A stretch of 64,000 nucleotides of DNA, taken from assembly GCA_938743325.2 (NCBI GenBank), contig OW568880.1, positions 620,001 through 684,000 of the forward strand, given 5' to 3'. The stretch comes from Pycnococcus provasolii. Taxonomy: Eukaryota > Chlorophyta > Pseudoscourfieldiophyceae > Pseudoscourfieldiales > Pycnococcaceae. The notes beneath the pieces were generated by a model. The model saw nothing but the letters and a program-made list of their open reading frames with translations, was not told where the DNA came from and made no database searches. Of this stretch, positions 16,773 through 25,300 are shown one piece after another. A program made the translations under genes and the position numbers. Position 1 is the first letter of the stretch, and each line of letters starts with the position of its first letter.

Positions 16773-19274
16773 TTACATCAGGGTATTATTGTTCCCTAAA
16801 AGATTCGCTAATTGATCTCCAGCACTCGGAAGACCAGTGCTGGCTTGTCCGCGAGCACTTGGGGCAGCCTGAGAAGGCATTCCTATTCCACCCGCGTATG
16901 TCGTGGTGCCAAAGCCAACAGGGGCACCGGATGACGTAACGGGCGCGAACGGATCTGCGCTCTGGCTGATCCGGAATCCACCATGACCTCCAGCACTCGG
17001 AAGACCAGTGCTGGCTTGTCCGCCAGCAATCGGGGCTGCCCGAGAAGGCATTCCAATTCCACCCGCGTATGCCGCGGTGCCAAAGCCAACAGGAGCACCG
17101 GATGGCATGGCGGGCGCGAACGGATCCGCAGCACCCATACCTGCCGTCATCGTCGCGCCCAACGCGGGTTGAGGCATTGAGCCGAACGATGACGTGGTAT
17201 TCGTACCACCACTTTGGCTGATCGTGCGCTGGACATCAGCCTGCTCCTTGAGCTCCTTTCTGCGTGCATTACTTACGCGTTGAATGCTGCCATTGACGAG
17301 ACTGAGGAGCGTTTCGAATTGGCTCAGGCTCAGCGACTTGTTCGCAAGTAGCGTGATGAGCAACGGCAACGTCGACAGACACTCGCGCTCTATACCACCA
17401 GATTTGCTTGCAGCCTCGAGCACTCCTGCCACACACAGAGCAGTTGCAGAAGAGCGATCATGATCCGCTATTGCGCCAAGCATGGCAATAATTCCATCCA
17501 TTTCTTCCTTTGATAAATGCGGCATGACTGAGGCGATTGTCTTCAGCGCATTTACGCGCACCGAAGCCGCCGTCGTCTCAAGTGCAAGCCGCTTCACCTG
17601 GGGAAGTAGCATTTGGAGGTGCGCATAGTTGCTCCTCTGCGTACTGAAGATACCAGGGATGTGCTTGAGCACTTCAACGTGCACGCGCACATCTGACTCT
17701 GAGCAGCCTCTCACGAGAAGGGGGATCAAGTACTGAGCCATCGCTTGATCAGTCAGGATATTTTGCAGACGCGGCACATTTGAGCATAAGAGCAGGAGAG
17801 ACTCCCCCGTGGCATTTGAGCACAGCGAGGCCAGATGCGGGCGAAAGGCGGCGGAGAAGTCGTTAGAATTGAGCGACTGTCCAACCTCGAGCACGAGAGG
17901 GAGGACGATGGATTGCATGTTTGCGTTGCGAAGCTCATCCAGCAATGGCGGCAGAACGCGACTTTTCTTCACGCGAACATTAAATGCAGGCAACAAGCCG
18001 GCAAGGCTTTGCAAGAACTGCACCTTTGGTACTGTTTCAACCGCAAGCAGGTTATCAAGCATGCCGAGCGCTTGCGTCTCAGGTCGCATGAATGCTGGAT
18101 GCCGTGTAAGGTTCGCCGCTGATGGTCGGCTGGATGGATTCTGTGAGAGAGCATTTGACAGCAGGTCAAAAATGGGCTCGTTGGCGTCATTCATCATCGT
18201 GCTGCCCGAACGAGCGAGAAGATTTCGCAGTTCATGCAGCCGTGCTCCTGCTCCTCCCGTGCTGTTTGGCGCATCGAGGAGCATGCGGCGGTATGTGGCT
18301 GCATTGCCTTTGCAGCTGATAAGTTCCGTCGTTTGAGATTTGCAAGCGGATGATAGGGCTCGAAACATGACGGCTCCCAGTGAAAAAATATCCGCAGCGG
18401 CATCAGGCGGCGTGGCGACTGTTGATGGGACTGCTCCCATCGTGTTGTCGATGCCAAAGTCCATCAAGCTTTGCATAGGCGTTGCGGCGGCGGCGGCGGT
18501 GGATGCATTTGGCTGTGACGGGTGAGCAAGTTCGGGTGCCGTGTAAGCAAGTTGCGCATGAATGGGCGGTCCGTCGTTTGCGTCGTGAGGTGGAAAGTTG
18601 AATGCATCTCGAAGTTCGTCCGCTTCGACAGATGTCTTGGCGTAAACGAACCCAAGGCCGAGTTTCCAGCTGCCATCTTCTGCCACGACGCATGTCCAGG
18701 GAGAGATGCCGCGGTGGACGAGACCTGCGGTGTGTAAGAACTCGATCGCCTGTGCAAGTTGCACGCCGCCTGCTAACACCTCAGCCACGCCCAAGTCGAA
18801 CTCCCGCACGTTCCCACAGACGTCGTGCAGAGATCCCACGACGGGCTCCGTAACGACAGTGAACGAGGCTGCCGTCTCCTCGAACGGCTCCACCAGTTTG
18901 AGAACGCGCGGGTGAATCAGCTTGGCCATCAGTGAACCGTCCCGTCGTATGATGTCGAAGAGCGTGTGAACGGCCGACTTGTACGATTGCACCTTATTGT
19001 ACCTTGGGTCCGACGTGTATTTGCGTTTGTCAAACGTCCATATCGATACTTCTTGATTTGTTTTCGTGTTCCTGGCGTGTGCGATCATCCACAGGCCGTG
19101 CACGCCTCCCTGCAACGGCGTGGCACTGTTGCCGCAGTCGATCACATCGTACTTGGCAAGCAGGCGTGACGCTGCGGCAGACGCTACGGACGACGCGGCG
19201 CTGGAGAGCGCGGATGCGGCGCTGGATGCGGCGCTGGACGCCTTGAGACGCGCCTTCGCCAGCCAGTCCGACAT
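16773..19274 (-). CDS. SCYL2: SCY1-like pseudokinase, SCYL2 type
   Basis: The protein has 833 residues from ATG 19274. An Ala/Ser-rich start precedes a kinase-like domain at about 40-370. The catalytic loop reads HRGISPWTC instead of HRD, and LGLGFVYAK sits where DFG should be, so it is a pseudokinase. HEAT-like helices follow (ALKTIASVMPHLSKEEMDG). The tail has two DPFA motifs, which can bind clathrin adaptor ears, inside a 57-residue tandem repeat. SCYL2 works with clathrin and AP-1/AP-2 in trans-Golgi and endosomal traffic. The gene converges on argB with an 82-bp gap. Confidence 0.87.
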   Translation of the reverse strand: MSDWLAKARLKASSAASSAASALSSAASSVASAAASRLLAKYDVIDCGNSATPLQGGVHGLWMIAHARNTKTNQEVSIWTFDKRKYTSDPRYNKVQSYKSAVHTLFDIIRRDGSLMAKLIHPRVLKLVEPFEETAASFTVVTEPVVGSLHDVCGNVREFDLGVAEVLAGGVQLAQAIEFLHTAGLVHRGISPWTCVVAEDGSWKLGLGFVYAKTSVEADELRDAFNFPPHDANDGPPIHAQLAYTAPELAHPSQPNASTAAAAATPMQSLMDFGIDNTMGAVPSTVATPPDAAADIFSLGAVMFRALSSACKSQTTELISCKGNAATYRRMLLDAPNSTGGAGARLHELRNLLARSGSTMMNDANEPIFDLLSNALSQNPSSRPSAANLTRHPAFMRPETQALGMLDNLLAVETVPKVQFLQSLAGLLPAFNVRVKKSRVLPPLLDELRNANMQSIVLPLVLEVGQSLNSNDFSAAFRPHLASLCSNATGESLLLLCSNVPRLQNILTDQAMAQYLIPLLVRGCSESDVRVHVEVLKHIPGIFSTQRSNYAHLQMLLPQVKRLALETTAASVRVNALKTIASVMPHLSKEEMDGIIAMLGAIADHDRSSATALCVAGVLEAASKSGGIERECLSTLPLLITLLANKSLSLSQFETLLSLVNGSIQRVSNARRKELKEQADVQRTISQSGGTNTTSSFGSMPQPALGATMTAGMGAADPFAPAMPSGAPVGFGTAAYAGGIGMPSRAAPIAGGQASTGLPSAGGHGGFRISQSADPFAPVTSSGAPVGFGTTTYAGGIGMPSQAAPSARGQASTGLPSAGDQLANLLGNNNTLM
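16815..17150. repeat. In-gene tandem repeat, 171-bp period
   Basis: The segment beginning CTCCAGCACTCGG recurs at 16817 and 16988, 171 bp (57 codons) apart, with few differences. It encodes the duplicated Gly/Ala/Pro-rich tail of the SCYL2-type protein, including both DPFA motifs. Confidence 0.85.
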
Positions 19275-19423
19275 GCAGCTGCTGGAGGAAAATGTGCTAC
19301 AAGTACGTTATGTTTGGGGGGACGGGGACAGACGGGGACGGGGGGGTGAATTATTAGAAGGAGCTCCTGGGTATAAGAAATGACATTTCGTGGGTATAGC
19401 GATTCTGGACAAATTTGGTCGGG

Positions 19424-19468
19424 AGGGTTAGGTTAGGTTAGGGTTAGGGTTAGGGTTAGGGTTAGGTT
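19424..19468. repeat. Telomere-like TTAGGG run inside the MITE
   Basis: The run has several GGTTA, then four GGGTTA units, then GGTTTA. It lies wholly between the inverted repeats, so it is part of the element itself or was added to it. Confidence 0.8.
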
Positions 19469-19583
19469 TATAACAGTAAAATGGTCGAGGCCAAGTTAAA
19501 CCCTAATCTGAAAGTTGTCTCGACCAAATGTCTCGACCAAAAGTTCGCTATACCCACGAAATGTCATTTCTTATACCCAGGAG

Positions 19584-21396
19584 TGTCGAGATTATACCTT
19601 ATGTGCCTTGTGGGGAACCGTTGTTGAGGACTTGGGATCCCAGAGGGATAAGGGGGCGCGGCCCCTGGTTGTCTAAGTTGTAAGACCACTCTTTTCTTTT
19701 CTTTTTCTACTTATTCTCTTCAGGTTATGAGCCTCAAGTTGTGAAACAGCTACGCTACCTTAAGTCAGCCTACGAAACTTCACAGCCTTTGAGTACACTT
19801 ACTTGGCCGCCGAATACACTTTACAGCTCACAAATATATTGACTACAGAAAAAACGCGAAAAGAAACTGCGTAGTGAAAAACAGCTTTCGACCTATTTTC
19901 CCGTTGTGGAAGGTGGTCAGACCACTTCGAGAAACCTTATCCTGGCAAGATACGGTTATCCAAACCTAACATCTTGAAGTGCTGAACATAAAAAAGTTAT
20001 TCTGCGCAGTTTCCAACCGTTTTTGGCTTGGTCAACCTTGATACTATTTTCAGCCGTCTACTTACGCCTCGCAAGAAGCCATACCTGAACTGGCGGCGCC
20101 GGTGTACTGCGGTACCTTTCTGGAACAATCAACCGAGGAATAAAGTACAACACCAACTCGAACGTACCGCTCAAGCTCATCGGATACTGCGACGCAAGCT
20201 GGGGAGACAACCACGAGAATCGCCGATCCACATCGGGATACATTTTCTTCTTGAATGGTGGACCGATTTCATGGGCGTCTTACCTGCAGACAACCGTAGC
20301 CTTATCAACAGTTGAATCTGAAGTCATGGCACTTACGGAAGCTATCAAGGAGGCTATCTACATCCGTCGACTTCTGGAGTCACTTGGCGCAGCGCAAGAA
20401 GGTCCGACTATCATTTACACGGATTCAACAGGAGCTGAAGCGCTCGTCGATCATCCGACGTCGCACAGGCGAACGAAACACATCGAGATCCGACGCGAGT
20501 TCATCAAGTATCACATCGAACACGAAACGGTCAAAATCGAACGAGTGAGCACAAAGGATCAGCTCGCTGACATCATGACGAAGCCTCTGAGGCAAGACAT
20601 TCACAATTACCTCGTGCAAATGATTCTGCACGGTTAAACGGCCTCCAGTGAACCGACTGGTTGAGGTAACAGGCCACCTCACAATAACACAGACATCTCA
20701 GAAGATAAGGTCAATACACATACCAAAAGAAACAAAAATCAAAACATCACAAAATCAAATACAAATCGAAAACATCACGAAAACGAATACAAATTCAAAA
20801 CATTACAAAAACGAATGGCCCACATTTCCAGTGTTCACACGGAAATTTGGGGTTTTCTACAGGGGGCACGCCGAGAAGGGAGGTTCCCTTCACGCCCCAT
20901 GGAAAGGCCGCCCGGGGGGCGGCCTTTCCCTTGCTCCTCCTCCTTCCCGCCCGACCCGTCCGAACCTCCATCACTCTTGAGAAGAGAACGGACGGGCGAC
21001 TGACGGGGATAGGCGTAGGAGACCGGGAAGGGTCGCCGAAAAATTTTTTTTTCGGTGAAGACCGTTCCCGTGAATACGGGCTGACGCCCGCATACCACCT
21101 CCTTTCGGGGGGCGTTGCTGCCCTGAGAAAAAAAATTAATCAACCATACAAGACCTTGACAAACCAAATAAGAAGAACGAAGAAATGAAGATACAAACTA
21201 AACAACCAAACAACGCTACTTGCCAGCTTTCATACCAGGCATAGCAGCGAGGGGAAGTGTCGAGATTATACCTTATGTGCCTTGTGGGGAACCGTTGTTG
21301 AGGACTTGGGATCCCAGAGGGATAAGGGGGCGCGGCCCCTGGTTGTCTAAGTTGTAAGACCACTCTTTTCTTTTCTTTTTCTACTTATTCTCTTCA
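19584..21396 (+). mobile_element. Ty1/copia LTR retrotransposon fossil, internally deleted
   Basis: Two 139-bp LTRs (19584-19722 and 21258-21396) begin TG and end CA, and I see no difference between them, so the insertion is young. The 5-bp target duplication AGGAG flanks both sides. Directly after the 5' LTR, GGTTATGAGCC is complementary to the anticodon stem-loop of initiator tRNA-Met, the half-tRNA primer site known from copia and Ty5. A purine tract GAGGGGAAG precedes the 3' LTR. The only recognisable coding remnant is a copia RNase H region at about 20060-20640. Most of gag-pol is absent, so the copy is broken and could only have moved with help in trans. It sits inside the right terminal repeat of the MITE. 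Confidence 0.9.
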
Positions 21397-21569
21397 AGGA
21401 GCTCCCTCTAGTGGGAGAATTCGGGTTCGGGGTTGATGGGCTGGTGGGAGAATGTCATGGGAAAAACAAAATGGCGTTTATTCGTTCTCTTGTGGACGAC
21501 GGTTCGTTGGGAAGTAAAGTACAAGCAGTTACTGACCTTGCAATACAAGCACACAAGTACGCGTGTTGT

Positions 21570-22019
21570 TCACGTGTTCACGCTGAACTTGTGCGCGCAC
21601 TTCTTGCACTCGTAAAACACAGTCTGACCCTCGTCCGCAGAACGAAGCTGCATCGTGTAGTAGTCCAAACCGCGGTGGTTGCACTTCGGACACAACTCGT
21701 CGACTGTCGCGCGCTCACGGCGCGCCTCTGTCTCCTTGCCCGCCTCACCGTCGAGAGGCACGAGCGGCTCGACGCCGTGTCGTCTCAACAAGTCGGCAGG
21801 TGTCGATCGCATGACGAATGGCGTTTGTTTTGCTAGTGTTTCGTACTTTCGTTCGAACGGGCACGCGGGGCACTTCGCCTCGTCGCGGGTGTCTGGCAGT
21901 GCTAATAGTGATCCGCACGCGTCACAAAATAAAGACGCGCGCGCCGCTGCGACCATGTGGGGGGACCCTAACATCTGACCCGACGACGACGAAGGGGCCG
22001 AGGGAGCCGCCGCCGCCAT
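21570..22019 (-). CDS. RPA12: RNA polymerase I subunit RPA12 (TFIIS-like zinc ribbon)
   Basis: The protein has 149 residues from ATG 22019. The N-terminal ribbon uses C32-x2-C35 and CPAC. The C-terminal ribbon reads CPKCNHRGLDYYTMQLRSADE then FYECKKC, with the RSADEG loop that inserts into the polymerase active site for RNA cleavage. Length and two-ribbon layout fit RPA12/POLR1H rather than RPB9 or TFIIS. It acts in the nucleolus in rRNA transcription. A CCCTAA/CCCGAA repeat run lies about 28 bp upstream of the start codon. Confidence 0.9.
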   Translation of the reverse strand: MAAAAPSAPSSSSGQMLGSPHMVAAARASLFCDACGSLLALPDTRDEAKCPACPFERKYETLAKQTPFVMRSTPADLLRRHGVEPLVPLDGEAGKETEARRERATVDELCPKCNHRGLDYYTMQLRSADEGQTVFYECKKCAHKFSVNT

Positions 22020-22365
22020 GGCACACAAAAAGAAAGTGAGTGCCCCGAACCCGATAACCCGAACCCGAACCCGATAACCCTAACCCTAACCCGATAACCC
22101 TAGCTAGTTTGGGAGGGGTAGGCAGAGTGGGGTAGGCGCCATTAATCGGCAGAACCCTAACCGATAAAATACCCTTCGAGGAAACCCCGTTAAAAAGGTA
22201 GTCGAACGGATTCTGTTCTGTTTCGGGGACGAGTTTTTGCTTTTGCCCCGGGGCCCCCCCTGTTTCTGACTTTCTTCCCTTCCCGTCATTATTGGCCAGA
22301 GATCTGCCATTTTCTTTCTGCTTGCGATCTGCTTCGCCCTCATCCACCAGCAAGCAGCAAGAAGC
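22020..22365. other. Divergent promoter region, RPA12 / PI4K
   Basis: This 346-bp gap separates two start codons. It contains CCCGATAACCC, CCCGAACCC and CCCTAACCC units at about 22047-22102 near the RPA12 side. I see no further gene. Confidence 0.6.
22047..22102. repeat. Variant telomere-like repeat (CCCTAA/CCCGAA/CCCGATAA)
   Basis: About nine units of mixed CCCGAA, CCCGATAA and CCCTAA type lie just upstream of RPA12. The unit variation suggests an old or evolving repeat. Confidence 0.75.
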
Positions 22366-25300
22366 ATGCTCATCGACGACGCCTCCGCACTAGCCTCAAA
22401 TCTACTTGCTCAAGGTCCTCAAGGTTTGGCGGTGCTTTGTCATGACCTCTCTTTGCTCATTGCTGCGGCAATGCCCAACCTAATGCCGGCGGAGGCGCAC
22501 GTCAACATCGCACTCGCGATGCAACGTGCCGTCGCATACGCACACGCAGATAGCGAGGCGAACAAAACGAATCAAACGACGAGGGAACAAGCGGCGCAGA
22601 TACTCGACACCGCAACGGCGACGATGCAAGCCATGGCCGCGCAACTTGCTAAGCCGGCGGCGCTGGCGAGCGCACAACACAACGAACTCACGACGATCCT
22701 TAAGCTGACAGCCGCGGCGAGCGCGTGCGCGGCTACGTGCGCACGCGCAGTACTCACCAACGCCGCGGAATTAAGCAAAAGGAATCGGCAGGCGTACGCA
22801 AGCTACGTTCAGCATGCTCTACACCTTGCTCACCTCCTCACGGTTGCGTGCGATGAGCCGAAGTTTGCGCACGCGCGCGAGGCAGCCATGCAGGTTGTCG
22901 CGCTTCTTCTGCAGCACCTCGAGGAAACGCCACTGCGGGAGCACAGCTTCAGCACACACGAGCTCAACCGACTTCAATTCGTAGGCCTGTTCTGCCACAG
23001 ACTCGACGCCGCGAAAGATATGCTGCGCCCACCAACCACCACCACCACCACCACCACCACCACCACCGTATCTCCTTCCGCCGCCGCTACCTCGCTCCTC
23101 GCAACAGTCTTCAGTTTGCGGAGCGTTCACACGAACTCATCTTTGGACTTGCTACACGAACGTGCTGCCACATTGCACGTGTTTTCGTCGTCGCTGCTAG
23201 GTAGCCTTACAGCGAATCAGCGGCACTTCGACGCACTTGTCTCGACATATCCGTGGGGTGTGCCCGAGATTCTTGCCGCTGCCGCGGAAAAGCTCGTCAA
23301 AACGACGAAACCGGCTGAAATTGCCACCACCACGAACATGATCGTCGAAGCTATGGACAACTTGTCAGATGCGCTCGAACTGGATGTCACAAATATACCT
23401 GTCAATCGCGTGGCAAATCACGTTGTCGCACGAATCATCGAAGCAATCAGCCGATTGGGGGCATGTGCGATAGGCCTTATGGCCAAGTCGCTGGGTACAA
23501 CCAAGTTCCACGAGGAATTGGCTGAATCGTTTGGAAGAGCCTTCGACACGGTATGCCAGCTATTTTCGGCACTGGGCACGCAAAGTGCTCACATGGGCGA
23601 AACGCTAGCTCGCGTGTTCTCAGATTCTCTGCACCACCTTGTGCAATCCGTAATGACGTGCATCGCCAACGACAAAAGCAACAGCAATCTCGGGGTAAAT
23701 GCAGCGAGCTTTGCTCCGATAGCACGGGCGATGCGTGCGCGAGTTCTTGCTCTTGCCAACGAAATTACGCTGTTTGCGCTCATGCGCGAAACGCACTCTC
23801 ACGAGGACGCCGTTGACAAATTGCTACCCTGCGTCACGGTGGCATGCGAAGTGTGCGTTGCTTGCGAAGCGCAAGAAGGGTCGACACGAACGAGCGATCA
23901 GGACAGGCTCGTCGGTGCAACCACAAGTCATTGGAAATACTCCGAGCCAACTACATCATCATCCATCGCTCGATTACTGCGCACATGGTGGTTCCACCTC
24001 ACTGTTGCCAACTTCAAGGATGGCGAACCGCCCAAGGAGTACCGGCGTCTAGCGGTTACCATGCCTGCCCTCACCAGCCTTGCGCAGGAGCAACTGTACG
24101 AGGCGGAGATTGAGTTCGAGGCATTGCTGAATCAGGCCCACCCTCCGGTCACGCCAAAGCAGTCGTCGATCATCGCCGCCATCACCTCGCACTTGCCTGA
24201 TGAGCGGCGCGGGGGACATACTGCGGTGCTATCATCTATGGCGACAGGACGCCTGTGCACGCTGCTCCTATGCGCGACGGTCGAGTCGCTTCGGGTGCAT
24301 GGGTGGCACGAGCACACGCTGCGACAACGAGACGATCTCGTTAACATGGAAAGTGTATCCGCCACGCTATTTAGGGCATTCGAGTATATCGAAAATCCGA
24401 GCTTGCACAGTCGAATGATGGTCAGCACACGTGACGTCGAATTTGAAGGCGAGTCCGTTTCGCCTGAATTCGTCTTCTTCACCTCGCTCGCGCGCGAGGT
24501 GTTCCGACGCCACATCGACGAACTCAGCCAGCAGTTGGCCTCGTCTGACGAGGCAATTCGCAACTTTGCCGAATCATCCATCATGCAGCTCGCGAGGGGC
24601 CTGCTCACACGCATGCAGATCGTGGAAGGAAATGCCGTAAGCCGTCGAATAGCTGCGGATATTGTACGGCATCTTCTCGAGCGCTTTCCGTCGCTCCATT
24701 TTGCGTCTCGCGTCTTTTACCGCCTGTTCCAGGTGGAAGCGAGGAATCACTTTGTCGAATGCACGAAGAGCGCGGGGCATATTGCGCTGATGGATGATGC
24801 GGATGACGTGGGCATGCAGAGGAAAAAGGGATCCGATGCGAACGGGAACGGTATGCATGGCGTGCGCAACAGCTGGTACAAGGCAGCGCTATCAACGGCC
24901 GAGGCGCCGACGCGTGCCCTGCTCATACAGATGTTTCTGTACCCCACATCTATGTTTCATCACCATGACAAGGCTGACGCACTGGACGTCGATTTTCCCG
25001 AGGTGCCCCAGTCGACTTTGCTCGAACTGCTCACGGCGCCTCGGAGCGGGAATGCCGACGACTCGCTCGCGGCATTCTCTGATCACGCGGTAGCCGTGGG
25101 CTTCGTGCGTGCATCCGCTCCCCAGGATGCAGGTATGGCGCAAGTGGAAAAGCTTGCGGATAGCTTCATCGTCGACGACGGCGTGATTCGCGCTGCTTCG
25201 CACGAGCAGTTCAAGGATATAGCCGTGCGCGCTGGCGCGCTAGCCTTGCGTGCAATAGAGTTGCATGCATCGTCGTCGACGTCTTCGTCGCAAATACCGA

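Larger units (their letters stand above)
19357..21408. mobile_element. TA-flanked MITE (Tc1/mariner-like), split by an LTR element
   Basis: The left end (19357-19402) and right end (19546-19583 plus 21402-21408) form inverted repeats of about 46 bp with one visible mismatch. Both ends carry the palindrome GGAGCTCC followed inward by TGGGTATAAGAAATGACA. TA lies immediately outside both ends (19355-19356 and 21409-21410), as expected for a Tc1/mariner-type target duplication. Without the later insertion the element would be about 234 bp and non-coding. Its centre holds TTAGGG-like repeats and repeated TCTCGACCAAA. The superfamily call rests only on the TA target. Confidence 0.75.
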
